Shown in pieces: positions 8,325-17,599 of a stretch of 64,000 bases of DNA. Below the pieces are notes generated by a model. It was given only the letters and a program-made list of their open reading frames with translations. It was not told the DNA's origin and ran no database searches. The position numbers and the translations under genes were made by a program. Within the stretch, counting starts at the first letter, position 1, and the number at the start of each line of letters is the position of its first letter. Source of the DNA: Paramesorhizobium endophyticum (GTDB lineage Bacteria > Pseudomonadota > Alphaproteobacteria > Rhizobiales > Rhizobiaceae); contig NZ_BMHH01000009.1 of the NCBI RefSeq assembly GCF_014640615.1, forward strand, positions 62,001 through 126,000, read 5' to 3'.

Positions 8325-9350
8325 TTACGCTGCCTTCTCCAGCTCCGGCTGCCAGCCGCCGGTGGCGGCGAGGGAATTCATCCGGGCGCGGTGGGTGAAG
8401 GCGCGCTGGCCGGCGGCGACGTTCTCCGGCTTGCCGCCCCACGCCTTCAACGCCGCCGCCTGCAGGGCGCGGCCATAGGAGAAGGTGAGCTTCCATGGCA
8501 TGTCGAAGGCGGCGTTCATGGCAGAGAGGTGGGCGGTCGCTTCCTCGTCAGTCTGGCCACCGGAAAGGAAGGCGATGCCCGGCACGGCGGCGGGAACGGT
8601 GGATTTAAAGCAGCGCACGGTCTTTTCAGCCACTTCCTCGACCGAAGCCTTGCGGGCATTCTGGCCATCGATAATCATGTTCGGCTTCAGGATCATGCCT
8701 TCCAGCACGACGCGTGCGTCATAAAGCTCGGTGAAGACCGTCTTCAGCACCCATTCGGTGACCTCGTAGCAGCGGTCGATGGAATGGTCACCCGGCTTGC
8801 CATCCATCAGCACTTCGGGCTCCACCATCGGTACGATGCCGGCTTCCTGGCAGAGTGCGGCATAGCGGGCGAGGGCCTGCGCGTTCTGCTTGACAGCGCC
8901 CCAGGTCGGCAGGCCATCGGAGATGGAGATCACGCTGCGCCATTTGGCGAAGCGCGCGCCGAGGGCATAATATTCGGCGAGACGCTCGCGCAAGCCGTCG
9001 AGACCTTCGGTGATGGTTTCGCCCGGGAAGCCCGCCAACGGCTTTGCGCCCGCGTCCACCTTGATGCCGGGGATGCTGCCCGCCTGCTTGATGAGTTCGG
9101 GGAGCGGCGTGCCGTCGACTGCGTTCTGGCGGATCGTCTCGTCATAGAGAATCACGCCGGAGATGTAATTCTTCATCGCATCCTGGGAACGGAACAGCAT
9201 TTCGCGATAGTCGCGGCGGCTCACTTCCGTGGAGGCGAGGCCTATCGAATCGAACCGCTTCCTGATGGTGGCCGAGCTTTCATCGGCGGCAAGAATACCC
9301 TTGCCGTCGGCGACCATGGCAATAGCGATATCCTGAAGACGTTCGGTCAT
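8325..9350 (-). CDS. fba: Class I fructose-bisphosphate aldolase
   Basis: A 341-residue cytosolic enzyme that splits fructose 1,6-bisphosphate into dihydroxyacetone phosphate and glyceraldehyde 3-phosphate. The class I (Schiff-base) signature is clear: GKGILAADESSATIRKRF near residue 17 and VVLEGMILKPNMIIDG with the imine-forming Lys222. No class II metal-site histidines are seen. The start ATG at 9350 follows GTGGAGCTCCGATCT; a GTG 15 bp earlier is also in frame. It is the last gene of a same-strand cluster tkt-gap-DUF1089-pgk-fba that links the pentose phosphate pathway to glycolysis. A 227-bp gap separates it from pgk, so it may have its own promoter. Confidence 0.95.
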   Translation of the reverse strand: MTERLQDIAIAMVADGKGILAADESSATIRKRFDSIGLASTEVSRRDYREMLFRSQDAMKNYISGVILYDETIRQNAVDGTPLPELIKQAGSIPGIKVDAGAKPLAGFPGETITEGLDGLRERLAEYYALGARFAKWRSVISISDGLPTWGAVKQNAQALARYAALCQEAGIVPMVEPEVLMDGKPGDHSIDRCYEVTEWVLKTVFTELYDARVVLEGMILKPNMIIDGQNARKASVEEVAEKTVRCFKSTVPAAVPGIAFLSGGQTDEEATAHLSAMNAAFDMPWKLTFSYGRALQAAALKAWGGKPENVAAGQRAFTHRARMNSLAATGGWQPELEKAA

Positions 9351-9521
9351 AGATCGGAGCTCCACTCGTTAGGTTAGGCTGAAAATGGCCATAACAAAAG
9401 AGTGGGGCAAGCGAAACGTAACGGCAAGTTATTGAAACGATTGAATTTATTTCAAACGATTTAGGCTGATCACTTTTTTCGACGCAGGGTTAAAGAGCCG
9501 AGAAATATGAAATGTCGGCGG

Positions 9522-9541
9522 GACAGCGCCCCCCTCTGTCC
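9522..9541. repeat. Solo half-arm of family A repeat
   Basis: GGACAGCGCCCCCCTCTGTC, the outer end of a family A element without its partner arm, downstream of pgk. The rest of the 227-bp pgk-fba gap is AT-rich and holds no other recognisable feature. Confidence 0.5.
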
Positions 9542-9577
9542 CGCCAGCGGTCAAATCAAAATATCCAAGCGAAAAAC

Positions 9578-10771
9578 TTAGTCCCGCCGCAGCACATCCA
9601 CACCCGGAAGCGGCATGCCTTCCATCCATTCGAGGAAAGCGCCGCCGGCCGTGGAGACATAGCTGAAATCGTCGGCCACGCCCGCATGGTTCAGCGCCGC
9701 GACGGTATCGCCGCCGCCGGCAACGGAGACGAGCTTGCCCTCCTTCGTGCGGGCGGCAACGTGGCGGGCGGCGGCGACGGTGGCCTTGTCGAAGGGCCGC
9801 AGTTCGAAGGCGCCGAGCGGGCCGTTCCAGACCAGCGTCGCCGCATCGTCGATCGCGCCCTGGACGCGCTCGATGGATTGGGGGCCGACATCGAGAATCA
9901 TTCCATCAGCGGGAATCGCATCGATGCCGAAGGCATGGTTGGGCGCGTCGGCCTGGAAATGCCAGGCGACGATGGCATCGACGGGCAGGATGATCGCGCA
10001 TTTGGCGGCTTCCGCCTTGGCCATGATCTGGCGGGCGGTGTCGGCAAGATCATGCTCGCACAGCGATTTCCCAACTCCGATGCCTTGCGCGGCGAGGAAC
10101 GTATTGGCCATGCCACCGCCGATGACGAGCGCATCGACCTTTTCGACGAGATTGTTGAGGAGATCGATCTTGGAGGAAACCTTCGCGCCGCCGACAATCG
10201 CCACCACCGGGCGGCTGGGCTTGCCGAGGCCCTTTTCCAGCGCTTCCAGCTCCGCCTGCATGGTGCGTCCGGCATAGGCGGGAAGCACATGGGCGAGGCC
10301 TTCCGTCGAGGCATGGGCGCGGTGGGCCGCCGAGAAGGCGTCGTTGACATAGATATCGCCATTGGCGGCCAGCGCCTTGACGAATTCGGGGTCGTTCTTC
10401 TCCTCGCCCTTGTGGAAGCGGGTGTTTTCGAGGAGCAGAATATCACCGTCCTTCATGGCGCTGACGGCAGTGGCGGCCTTCTCGCTGATGCAATCCTCGG
10501 CGAAGCGCACGGGCTTGTGAAGTTTCCCTTCCAGCGCCTTCACCACCTGCCGCAGCGAGAATTCCGCCGATGGCTCGCCCTTGGGACGGCCGAAATGGGC
10601 AAGCAGGATGACCTTGGCGCCCTTGTCGGAGAGCTCCGTGATCGTGCGCGCGACGCGCTCGATGCGGGTGGCGTCCGTCACTTCGCCATTGGCTACGGGA
10701 ACATTCAGGTCGACGCGGAGAAGAACGCGCTTGGAGGCGAGATCGGCATCATCAAGGGTACGGAAGGTCAT
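9578..10771 (-). CDS. pgk: Phosphoglycerate kinase
   Basis: A 397-residue cytosolic glycolytic enzyme that transfers phosphate between 1,3-bisphosphoglycerate and ADP. The N-terminal substrate motif is [20 protein letters not shown]. Further landmarks are [15 protein letters not shown], the loop [19 protein letters not shown] and the C-terminal nucleotide region [16 protein letters not shown] followed by [17 protein letters not shown]. Length is normal. The start at 10771 follows CGGAGAAAAACCG; an in-frame codon at 10792 lies upstream of that ribosome site. It lies between the DUF1089 gene and fba on the same strand. Confidence 0.97.
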   Translation of the reverse strand: MTFRTLDDADLASKRVLLRVDLNVPVANGEVTDATRIERVARTITELSDKGAKVILLAHFGRPKGEPSAEFSLRQVVKALEGKLHKPVRFAEDCISEKAATAVSAMKDGDILLLENTRFHKGEEKNDPEFVKALAANGDIYVNDAFSAAHRAHASTEGLAHVLPAYAGRTMQAELEALEKGLGKPSRPVVAIVGGAKVSSKIDLLNNLVEKVDALVIGGGMANTFLAAQGIGVGKSLCEHDLADTARQIMAKAEAAKCAIILPVDAIVAWHFQADAPNHAFGIDAIPADGMILDVGPQSIERVQGAIDDAATLVWNGPLGAFELRPFDKATVAAARHVAARTKEGKLVSVAGGGDTVAALNHAGVADDFSYVSTAGGAFLEWMEGMPLPGVDVLRRD

Positions 10772-10825
10772 CGGTTTTTCTCCGGTTAGCATGTCATATT
10801 GGGGCGGAGAGGCTGGCGCTCTACG

Positions 10826-10861
10826 ATACCCCCCTCTGCCCGGCAGGGCAGAGGGGGGTAT
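10826..10861. repeat. Short family A hairpin
   Basis: A perfect 16-bp stem (ATACCCCCCTCTGCCC and complement) with a 4-nt loop, 12 bp past the DUF1089 stop. It looks like a family A repeat reduced to its two ends. It may act as a terminator or mRNA-stabilising hairpin between DUF1089 and pgk. Confidence 0.7.
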
Positions 10862-10873
10862 TTCGCGTTCCCA

Positions 10874-11443
10874 TCAGAACGCAAGCCTCTCAAACAGGCC
10901 GGGATAATCCAAAACGAGGCCATCCTCATCGACGGGCAGGTCGGCGGTGAAGTTGCGGTCTTCGGCTTCGTAGCGGTAGAGCCGGCCCTGCTCCAAGCAG
11001 GTGTAGTGCTGCCCGTCGCGGAATGGTTCGAAACTGTCGAACGGCACGTAGAGCATGGTGAGCTTTGCTGTGCCCGCCTGCGGGGTCAGGCTCAGGCGTC
11101 TTATCGGCAATGTGTTGGTGAAGGGCGTGCCCGAGAGGTCGATGTCGATGCAGCCGTCGAATTGCGGCTGTGCCTCGCCTGCCGGGGTGCGCCAATGGCC
11201 TGCGCCATCGGACATGAGGGCGAGATGCTGGCCGGCCATCGACTCGATGGTGAAGGCGCGGACGGCCCAGTTTGGATCGCAATAGATGCGGTAGCGGACG
11301 CCGTAGGGGAGACCGCCCCGGTTGCCGATCACCACGCTGTCGGCGTGGATGCCGCCGCCCTGCGGCGTCAGCACGAGGTGTTCAAGGCCCTCCCCCTCGG
11401 TGGAACGCCAGCGCACCGTTTTCGGGGGGAGGGCTCTGAACAT
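10874..11443 (-). CDS. DUF1089 putative glycolipid-binding protein
   Basis: A 189-residue protein with no signal peptide or membrane segment, matching the DUF1089 family (often labelled putative glycolipid-binding). Visible blocks are TVRWRSTEGEGLEHLVLTPQ, YRIYCDPNWAVRAF, FDGCIDIDLSGTPFTNTLPI and DRNFTADLPVDEDGLVLDYP. Its start codon lies 3 bp after the gap stop, so it is translated from the gap mRNA. The placement inside a glycolytic operon suggests an accessory role in sugar-phosphate or lipid-sugar metabolism, but no activity can be inferred from sequence alone. Confidence 0.8.
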   Translation of the reverse strand: MFRALPPKTVRWRSTEGEGLEHLVLTPQGGGIHADSVVIGNRGGLPYGVRYRIYCDPNWAVRAFTIESMAGQHLALMSDGAGHWRTPAGEAQPQFDGCIDIDLSGTPFTNTLPIRRLSLTPQAGTAKLTMLYVPFDSFEPFRDGQHYTCLEQGRLYRYEAEDRNFTADLPVDEDGLVLDYPGLFERLAF

Positions 11444-11446
11444 GGC

Positions 11447-12460
11447 TTAGATCACCTTGGAAAGCGCCACTGCCGTATCGGCCATGCGGTTGGAGAAGCC
11501 CCACTCATTGTCGTACCAGGTGAGGATGCGCACGAAATTGCCTTCCATGACCTTGGTCTGGTCGATCGCGAAGATCGAGGAGTGCGGGTCGTGGTTGAAA
11601 TCGCGCGACACCAGCTGCTCCTCGGTGTAGGCCAGCACGCCCTTGAGCGGGCCGTTGGTGGCGGCGGCCTTGATGGCGTCGTTGATTTCCTCGACCGTGG
11701 TGTTCCGCTTGGCGACGAATTTGAAGTCCACGACCGAGACGTTCGGGGTCGGCACGCGCACCGAAGTGCCGTCGAGCTTGCCCTTGAGGTGCGGCAGCAC
11801 GAGGCCCACGGCCTTGGCGGCGCCGGTAGACGTCGGGATCATCGACAGCGCCGCGGCGCGGGCACGGTAGAGATCCTTGTGCATCTGGTCGAGCGAGGGC
11901 TGGTCGTTGGTGTAGGAGTGGATCGTGGTCATGAAGCCGTGGTCGATGCCGACAGCGTCATCCAGAACCTTGACGACAGGCACGAGGCAGTTGGTCGTGC
12001 AGGAGGCGTTGGAGATGACCAGATGATCCTTGGTCAGCTTGTCGTCATTGACGCCGTAGACGACCGTCAGGTCGGCGCCGTCAGCCGGGGCGGAGACGAT
12101 GACGCGCTTGGCGCCGGCTTCCAGATGCGCCGCCGCCTTGTCGCGGGTGGTGAAGATGCCGGTGCATTCCAGCGCGATATCGACGCCCAATTCCCTATGC
12201 GGCAGCTCAGCCGGGTTCTTGATCGCCGTCACCTTGATCGGCTTGTAGCCCTCGACGACGATGGAATCGCCCTCGACCGTGACCTTGGCCGGGAAGCGGC
12301 CATGGACCGAATCATAGCGCAGCAGGTGAGCGTTGGTCTCCACGGGGCCAAGATCGTTGATCGCGACCACCTCGATGTCGGTGCGGCCGGATTCCACGAT
12401 GGCTCGAAGGATATTGCGCCCGATGCGGCCAAACCCGTTGATTGCGACGCGAACTGCCAT
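11447..12460 (-). CDS. gap: Glyceraldehyde-3-phosphate dehydrogenase, type I
   Basis: A 337-residue cytosolic NAD-dependent enzyme that oxidises and phosphorylates glyceraldehyde 3-phosphate. The NAD site is [16 protein letters not shown] at the N-terminus. The catalytic centre is [17 protein letters not shown] with Cys154. The C-terminal block [15 protein letters not shown] is typical. Of two close ATGs, 12460 is preferred because AGGAG then lies 9 nt upstream. It is 48 bp downstream of tkt and 3 bp upstream of the DUF1089 gene on the same strand. Confidence 0.97.
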   Translation of the reverse strand: MAVRVAINGFGRIGRNILRAIVESGRTDIEVVAINDLGPVETNAHLLRYDSVHGRFPAKVTVEGDSIVVEGYKPIKVTAIKNPAELPHRELGVDIALECTGIFTTRDKAAAHLEAGAKRVIVSAPADGADLTVVYGVNDDKLTKDHLVISNASCTTNCLVPVVKVLDDAVGIDHGFMTTIHSYTNDQPSLDQMHKDLYRARAAALSMIPTSTGAAKAVGLVLPHLKGKLDGTSVRVPTPNVSVVDFKFVAKRNTTVEEINDAIKAAATNGPLKGVLAYTEEQLVSRDFNHDPHSSIFAIDQTKVMEGNFVRILTWYDNEWGFSNRMADTAVALSKVI

Positions 12461-12508
12461 TTCCATTCTCTCCTACTTGAGCGTAGATACTTGATTTGAT
12501 GTTGAAGG

Positions 12509-14497
12509 TCAGGCTTTCAGCTTCGTTTCGGCAGCCTCGACGACAGCTTCCGCCGTGATGCCGAAATGCTTGTAGAGGTCCTCGATGGGGCCGCTGGCGC
12601 CAAAGCCCTTCATGCCGATGAAGACGCCGTTTTCGCCGATGAAGCGTTCCCAGCCGAGCGAAATCGCCGCCTCGACGGCAATCCTGACCGGGGCATTGCC
12701 GAGGGTCGCCTGCTGATACGCCTCAGGCTGCCGGTCGAACAGCTCGAAGCAGGGGACGGAGACGACGCGCGTCGGAATGCCCTTTTCCTCGAGCTTGGCG
12801 CGGGCGTTGAGCGCGATTTCCACTTCCGAGCCGGTGGCGAAGATGGTCACCTTGGCCTCGCCGCTGGCCTTCGCCAGTTCATAGGCGCCACGGGCGGATA
12901 GGTTCTCCTCGGTGTGCTCGGTGCGGACCGTCGGCAGGTTCTGGCGGGTGAGGGCGAGCGTCGAAGGGGTCTTCGTCGATTTCAGCGCGATTTCCCAGCA
13001 TTCGGCGGTTTCCACCACGTCGGCGGGGCGGAACACCATATTGTTGGGGATGGCGCGCAACGCGGCCAGTTGCTCGACCGGCTGGTGCGTCGGGCCGTCC
13101 TCGCCGAGGCCGATGGAATCATGCGTCATCACATAGACGACGCGGATGCCCATCAGCGAGGAGAGGCGCATGGCCGGGCGGCAATAATCCGAGAAAGTCA
13201 GGAACGTGCCGCCATAAGGAATGATGCCGCCATGCAGCGTCAGGCCGTTCATGGCCGCGGCCATGCCATGCTCGCGGATGCCGTAATGGACATAGCGCCC
13301 GCTATAATCACCCGGCACGATCGGCTTGGTCTGGCTGGTCCTGGTGTTGTTGGAGCCGGTCAGATCGGCGGAGCCGCCGATGGTCTCGGGGACAACGCCA
13401 TTGATGACCTCAAGCGCCATCTCGGACGCCTTGCGGGTCGCGACCTTGGGCTTCTCGGCGGAGAGCTTCTTCTTGTATTCGGCAATCGCCTGCTCGAAGT
13501 CTTTCGGTAGGTCGCCGCGCATGCGGCGCTCGAATTCGGCGCGGGTCTCGGCATCGGCGGCAGCCAGACGCTTCTCCCACGCTTCGCGCTCAGTCGCACC
13601 GGCGCTGCCGGCGGCGCGCCAGGCTTCGATGACATCGGCAGGAACGGTGAAGGCTTCCGACGACCAGCCGAGCGCCTTGCGCGTGGCGGCGATTTCCTCC
13701 GCGCCGAGCGGCGAGCCATGGACCTTGTTGGTGCCGGCCTTGTTGGGCGCGCCGAAGCCGATGGTCGTTTTGCAGGCGATCAGGGTCGGCTTGTCGGAGG
13801 CGCGGGCCGTTTCGATGGCCTGGGCAATGGCTTCCTGATCATGACCGTCGACGCGCAGCGTGTTCCAGCCCGAGGCGGCGAAGCGCGCGCACTGGTCGGT
13901 GTTGTCGGACTGCGAGACCGGGCCGTCGATGGTAATGTTGTTGTCGTCCCAGAAGACGATGAGCTTGTTGAGCTTCAGATGCCCGGCAAGCGTGAGGGCT
14001 TCCTGGCTGATGCCTTCCATCAGGCAGCCGTCGCCCGCCAGCGCATAGGTGTAGTGATCGACGAGATCGTCGCCGAAATGCGCATTCAGGATGCGCTCGC
14101 CGAGCGCCATTCCGACAGCATTGGCGAAGCCCTGTCCGAGTGGGCCGGTGGTCGTCTCGATCCCGCTGGCATGGCCATATTCCGGATGACCGGCGGTCTT
14201 CGATCCCAACTGGCGGAAATTCTTGATGTCATCGATGCTCATGTCCTCATAGCCGGTGAGGTAGAGGAGCGAATAGAGCAGCATCGAGCCATGGCCGGCC
14301 GACAGGACGAAACGGTCGCGGTCGGGCCAGTGCGGGTTCTTGGAATCAAACTTCAGAAACCGGGTGTAGAGCACCGTGGCGATATCGGCCGCGCCCATCG
14401 GCAGGCCGGGATGGCCGGAATTGGCCTTCTCCACCGCATCCATCGATAGGAAGCGGATTGCGTTTGCCATCTGGTTTTGATTTTCGGAATTCGTCAT
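12509..14497 (-). CDS. tkt: Transketolase
   Basis: A 662-residue thiamine-diphosphate enzyme of the pentose phosphate pathway. The start of the Pyr/PP domains is clear: [20 protein letters not shown]. The ThDP/Mg site is [17 protein letters not shown] with the downstream asparagine in [11 protein letters not shown]. The C-terminal half contains [17 protein letters not shown] and [20 protein letters not shown]. The start MTNSENQNQ at 14497 is chosen; a longer frame to 14563 adds unrelated residues. It is the first gene of the tkt-gap-DUF1089-pgk-fba series. The 325-bp upstream gap to the divergent DUF4164 gene contains a 10-bp dyad. Confidence 0.96.
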   Translation of the reverse strand: MTNSENQNQMANAIRFLSMDAVEKANSGHPGLPMGAADIATVLYTRFLKFDSKNPHWPDRDRFVLSAGHGSMLLYSLLYLTGYEDMSIDDIKNFRQLGSKTAGHPEYGHASGIETTTGPLGQGFANAVGMALGERILNAHFGDDLVDHYTYALAGDGCLMEGISQEALTLAGHLKLNKLIVFWDDNNITIDGPVSQSDNTDQCARFAASGWNTLRVDGHDQEAIAQAIETARASDKPTLIACKTTIGFGAPNKAGTNKVHGSPLGAEEIAATRKALGWSSEAFTVPADVIEAWRAAGSAGATEREAWEKRLAAADAETRAEFERRMRGDLPKDFEQAIAEYKKKLSAEKPKVATRKASEMALEVINGVVPETIGGSADLTGSNNTRTSQTKPIVPGDYSGRYVHYGIREHGMAAAMNGLTLHGGIIPYGGTFLTFSDYCRPAMRLSSLMGIRVVYVMTHDSIGLGEDGPTHQPVEQLAALRAIPNNMVFRPADVVETAECWEIALKSTKTPSTLALTRQNLPTVRTEHTEENLSARGAYELAKASGEAKVTIFATGSEVEIALNARAKLEEKGIPTRVVSVPCFELFDRQPEAYQQATLGNAPVRIAVEAAISLGWERFIGENGVFIGMKGFGASGPIEDLYKHFGITAEAVVEAAETKLKA

Positions 14498-14662
14498 GGG
14501 TCTGGCCTCGTTTGATAAGGCTTGGGGGCGCCGGTTTCGGCAATATGGGAAAGCACGCGACACATAGCAGGTAGGGAGGTGGAGTCAACAAAACCATGCC
14601 CTCAAGGTTCCCTTTTGCGGGCGGCTTCGCGGCGCATCCGGGCGGGCCTGTACGTTGCCAGC

Positions 14663-14702
14663 AAAAAGTCATAATGAAGCCATAAGCAGTGTATGACTTT
14701 TT
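14663..14702. promoter_or_regulatory. Dyad between tkt and the DUF4164-zapA operon
   Basis: AAAAAGTCAT and its exact complement ATGACTTTTT, separated by 20 nt, in the divergent region. It could be an operator for either side or a weak hairpin. Nothing else distinctive is visible in this 325-bp gap. Confidence 0.35.
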
Positions 14703-14822
14703 CATGGCGGCCATGATTTGTTGCGCATAATCAAAGCACGCACTAATATTTGTAAAGAGCCGTTTTCAAGCAATAGGTTTGCGCTGAAAATTGAGATAAA
14801 GGGTTAGGGGATAAAAGCAGGC

Positions 14823-15095
14823 ATGGCAGCGGAAACGACCCTCAGGCAAGTTATGGACAGGCTGGACAGGGCGCTGGGCGCGCTGGAGGAGGCCGTCGAT
14901 CTCCGGCTCGAGAAAGAGGTCGATTATGCGGAGGCGGAGGAGGAAGTGCAGCGCATGAATACCGACCGCAGCCGTCTTGCGCAGGAGCTCGATATTTCCG
15001 AGGGTCGCGCCGAGCGGCTGGAAGCGGCAAACCGCGAAGTGTCGCGGCGTCTTGTCACAGCGATGGAGACGATCCGCGCCGTGCTGGATCGATAG
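14823..15095 (+). CDS. DUF4164 family coiled-coil protein
   Basis: A 90-residue, almost wholly helical protein. Heptad-like stretches LDRALGALEEAVDLRLEKEV and NTDRSRLAQELDISEGRAER indicate a coiled coil, as in the DUF4164 family. It lies 69 bp upstream of zapA on the same strand, a pairing that suggests a link to cell-division scaffolding, although its function is not established. No membrane segment or signal peptide is present. The start at 14823 gives the full family length; the upstream ribosome site is weak. Confidence 0.78.
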   Translation: MAAETTLRQVMDRLDRALGALEEAVDLRLEKEVDYAEAEEEVQRMNTDRSRLAQELDISEGRAERLEAANREVSRRLVTAMETIRAVLDR

Positions 15096-15164
15096 GGCAG
15101 GCCTTGGAAAAGTGGGAACTGATTTCGCGCGGGCTTGCGAAGTGGAAAGGTTAAAGGGGATTGG

Positions 15165-15539
15165 ATGGCGACGGTCACGGTGACGATCGATGGCAAGGCC
15201 TACCGCATGGCCTGCGACGAAGGGCAGGAGGCGCACCTCACCGGCCTTGCCGAGCGTTTTGATCGCTACGTCACGCATCTGAAATCCTCCTTCGGCGAAA
15301 TTGGCGACCAGCGCGTGACCGTGATGGCCGGCATCATGGTGATGGACGAGCTCACCGAATTGCAGAAGCGCCTGAAAGGGCTGGAGAGCGAAGCCGAAAC
15401 ACTGCGCCGCTCGCGCGACGAGGCGCTGAACCGCGCCGACAACAATGAAGCCGTGCTGGCCGGCGCGCTTTCCGATGTTGCGAGCCGCATCGAGGCGCTG
15501 GCAGCGAGACTCGCGCCGAAGCCGGGAGGCATTGGCTAG
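15165..15539 (+). CDS. zapA: Cell division protein ZapA
   Basis: A 124-residue cytosolic protein that bundles FtsZ filaments at the division septum. The N-terminal ZapA domain starts ATVTVTIDGKAYRMACDEGQ and contains HLTGLAERFDRYVTHLK. The C-terminal part is a coiled coil (DELTELQKRLKGLESEAETL). The start at 15165 fits the conserved N-terminus; the frame extends to 15135 without support. It is co-directional with the DUF4164 gene. The following zapA-6S RNA-cyclo-ligase order is a well-known arrangement. Confidence 0.9.
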   Translation: MATVTVTIDGKAYRMACDEGQEAHLTGLAERFDRYVTHLKSSFGEIGDQRVTVMAGIMVMDELTELQKRLKGLESEAETLRRSRDEALNRADNNEAVLAGALSDVASRIEALAARLAPKPGGIG

Positions 15540-15632
15540 CTACGCTGCTACGCCGGCAAAAAAGAAGCCGACATCTTCTTCATTTCGAATGAATGCACTG
15601 GCGTGCCGGAACACGCCATCCTATATTGGGCA

Positions 15633-15778
15633 TCGGCGTACTGCGCTTCGCGACAGGAGTAACTTATTCCCCGGGGCCTTATTGATCTCAAGGGAGCTGT
15701 CCCTGGAAAGGCCCGTGGGCTTTTTCATACGGCGCCCACCTACTATGTAGGTTCCCGGGATCAATCTCTCCATCGGTT
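15633..15778 (+). ncRNA. ssrS: 6S RNA
   Basis: Regulatory RNA that mimics an open promoter and sequesters sigma-70 RNA polymerase. Support is mainly context: it sits between zapA and formyl-THF cyclo-ligase, the usual 6S position. A CTATAT -10-like box lies at 15621-15626. The transcript can fold with AGGGA/TCCCT, GGGCCTT/AAGGCCC and GTGGGC/GCCCAC stems, and its 3' part reads GCCCACCTACTATGTAGGTT, resembling alphaproteobacterial 6S RNAs as I remember them. Ends are approximate. Confidence 0.75.
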
Positions 15779-15805
15779 GTCGTGGTCGCCACTTACCCCA
15801 GCCAT

Positions 15806-15913
15806 CGTCATTCTCGGGCTTGTCCCGAGAATCTGCAACGTAACGTTCAAGCGGGACGGTAGTCGCCTTTCGTCTTCTTATGGTAGATTCTCGGGACAAG
15901 CCCGAGAATGACG
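15806..15913. repeat. Intergenic palindromic repeat, family F
   Basis: Perfect 29-bp inverted arms (15806-15834 and 15885-15913; core TTCTCGGGCTTGTCCCGAGA, itself palindromic) around 50 bp. It separates the 6S RNA from the cyclo-ligase gene. Confidence 0.85.
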
Positions 15914-15926
15914 GCATGGGGGGAGC

Positions 15927-16505
15927 GTGGACAACAAAGAACAGAAAGCCCAACTCCGGCGTGAGGCGCTGGCGCGGCGCGATGCGCTCGATGCCGGTTA
16001 TCGCGAGAGAGCGTCGTGCATGGCGGCGGGGCATGACACGGGAATTCCATTCACACCCGGCGCTGTTATTTCCGGCTTCTGGCCGATCCGCTCCGAGATC
16101 GATCCGCGGCCGCTGCTGTCCGTGCTTCACGAACGTGGCGCGCGGCTTTGCCTGCCCGTGGTGCTGGACCGGGAAACCATCGTCTTTCGCGAATATGTGC
16201 CGGGTGCGCCGATGATCGAGACGGGATTCGGTACGCGGGGACCCGGCCTGGACGCGGCGCTTATCGATCCCGACATCATGCTCGTGCCGCTCGCCGCCTT
16301 TGACGCGCATGGCGGGCGCATCGGCTATGGCGCGGGGCATTATGACCGGGCAATTGCGCGGATGGCGGAACGGAACATTGTTCCGGTTCTGATCGGCCTT
16401 GCCTTCGATGCGCAGGAGGTGGCGCAGGTGCCGCAGGAGCCGCATGATATCAAGCTTTCACAGATCCTCACCGAGAGCGGCTTGCGCGCGGTCGGCTCCG
16501 CCTGA
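15927..16505 (+). CDS. 5-formyltetrahydrofolate cyclo-ligase
   Basis: A 192-residue cytosolic enzyme that converts 5-formyl-THF to 5,10-methenyl-THF using ATP. The N-terminal basic stretch AQLRREALARRDAL binds nucleotide in this family. The signature PLAAFDAHGGRIGYGAGHYD lies around residues 117-136. It starts with GTG at 15927 after GGGGGAGC; the nearby ATG at 15916 is out of frame. It follows the 6S RNA, a conserved placement (E. coli ygfA/fau follows ssrS), and is 12 bp upstream of the YmdB-like gene, so the two are probably co-transcribed. Confidence 0.92.
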   Translation: MDNKEQKAQLRREALARRDALDAGYRERASCMAAGHDTGIPFTPGAVISGFWPIRSEIDPRPLLSVLHERGARLCLPVVLDRETIVFREYVPGAPMIETGFGTRGPGLDAALIDPDIMLVPLAAFDAHGGRIGYGAGHYDRAIARMAERNIVPVLIGLAFDAQEVAQVPQEPHDIKLSQILTESGLRAVGSA

Positions 16506-16517
16506 TAAAGGCAGGCA

Positions 16518-17342
16518 ATGAGGTTTCTTTTTCTTGGCGATATGGTGGGCCGGTCGGGGCGCACGGCAGTGTTTGAAAAGCTGCCGGGGCTGATCAACGA
16601 TTTGAAGCTCGATTTCGTGGTGGTGAATGGCGAAAACGCCGCGGGCGGGTTCGGCATTACCGAGGAGATTTTTCGCCATACGCTTGAGGCCGGCGCGGAT
16701 GTGGTGACCACCGGCAACCATGTCTGGGACCAGCGCGAGGCGCTGGAATTCGCCAGGCGCGAGGAGCGCTTTCTGCGCCCCGCCAATTTCCCCAAGGGCA
16801 CCGCAGGCAAGGGCTCGGGCGTCTATCTCGCCCGCAATGGCGCGCGGGTGCTCGTCTCAAACATCATGGGCCGGGTGTTCATGCACCCTGATCTCGACGA
16901 TCCGTTCCAGGCGGCGGAGGACATTCTTGCGGCCTGTCCGCTGGGCGAGCAGGCCGATGCGGTCATCTTCGATTTCCACGCCGAGGCGACCAGCGAGAAG
17001 CAGTGCTTCGGGCATTTCCTCGATGGCCGCGCGAGCCTTGTCGTCGGCACGCATACCCATGTGCCGACCGCCGACTGGCAGATATTGAATGGCGGCACGG
17101 CCTATATGTCCGATGCCGGCATGTGCGGCGATTACGATTCCTCGCTCGGCATGGACAAGGAGGAGCCGCTCAACCGCTTCCTTTCCAAGGTGCCGAAGGG
17201 ACGTTTCGAGGCGGCGAGCGGTCCGGCGACCATCTCCGGCGTTTGCGTGGAGATATCCGACCGCACCGGGCTTGCCGAAAAGATCGCGCCCTTGCGCATC
17301 GGGCCGCGCTTGCAGGAAGCGATGCCGGATTTCTGGAACTGA
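16518..17342 (+). CDS. YmdB-like metallophosphoesterase (TIGR00282 family)
   Basis: A 274-residue cytosolic calcineurin-like phosphoesterase. Metal-ligand motifs are all visible: FLGDMVGRSGR (Asp8), VVVNGENAAGG (Asn/Glu), TTGNHVWDQ (His) and VVGTHTHVPTAD (paired His). Members of this family hydrolyse cyclic nucleotides such as 2',3'-cAMP and affect global gene expression in Bacillus; the substrate here is inferred. It is 12 bp downstream of the cyclo-ligase gene. The start at 16518 gives normal length. Confidence 0.9.
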   Translation: MRFLFLGDMVGRSGRTAVFEKLPGLINDLKLDFVVVNGENAAGGFGITEEIFRHTLEAGADVVTTGNHVWDQREALEFARREERFLRPANFPKGTAGKGSGVYLARNGARVLVSNIMGRVFMHPDLDDPFQAAEDILAACPLGEQADAVIFDFHAEATSEKQCFGHFLDGRASLVVGTHTHVPTADWQILNGGTAYMSDAGMCGDYDSSLGMDKEEPLNRFLSKVPKGRFEAASGPATISGVCVEISDRTGLAEKIAPLRIGPRLQEAMPDFWN

Positions 17343-17354
17343 TCCTGCTGGAGT

Positions 17355-17522
17355 CCCTTCACCCCCGTGGTTCGAGGCTCCCCTTCGACAGGCTCAGGGT
17401 CGCACCTCACCATGAGGGTGAAGGGTGCCGGCGCTTCATGATCCGGTATCTGGAAGGCGGAGCGTCTCCTTAGCCCCTCATCCTGAGGTGCTCGCGAAGC
17501 GAGCCTCGAAGGGCGAGGGGCG
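17355..17522. repeat. Intergenic palindromic repeat, family D copy 1
   Basis: A mosaic of CCTCACCATGAGGGTGAAGG and TCCTGAGGTGCTCGCGAAGC-type blocks in inverted order. Related elements are at 24925-25116, 61048-61206 and, unusually, inside tilS at about 47318-47376. Confidence 0.8.
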
Positions 17523-17599
17523 CCTGGCGATGATCCATTGACGGCGGACCGTACGATCCCTACTTAACCGCGGACTGAAGCGTTTTCGTGGGGACGAGC

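Noticed and set aside
8325-9365. GTG at 9365 as the fba start
   Set aside because: It would place the start codon within the ribosome-binding sequence GTGGAGC that correctly precedes the ATG at 9350.
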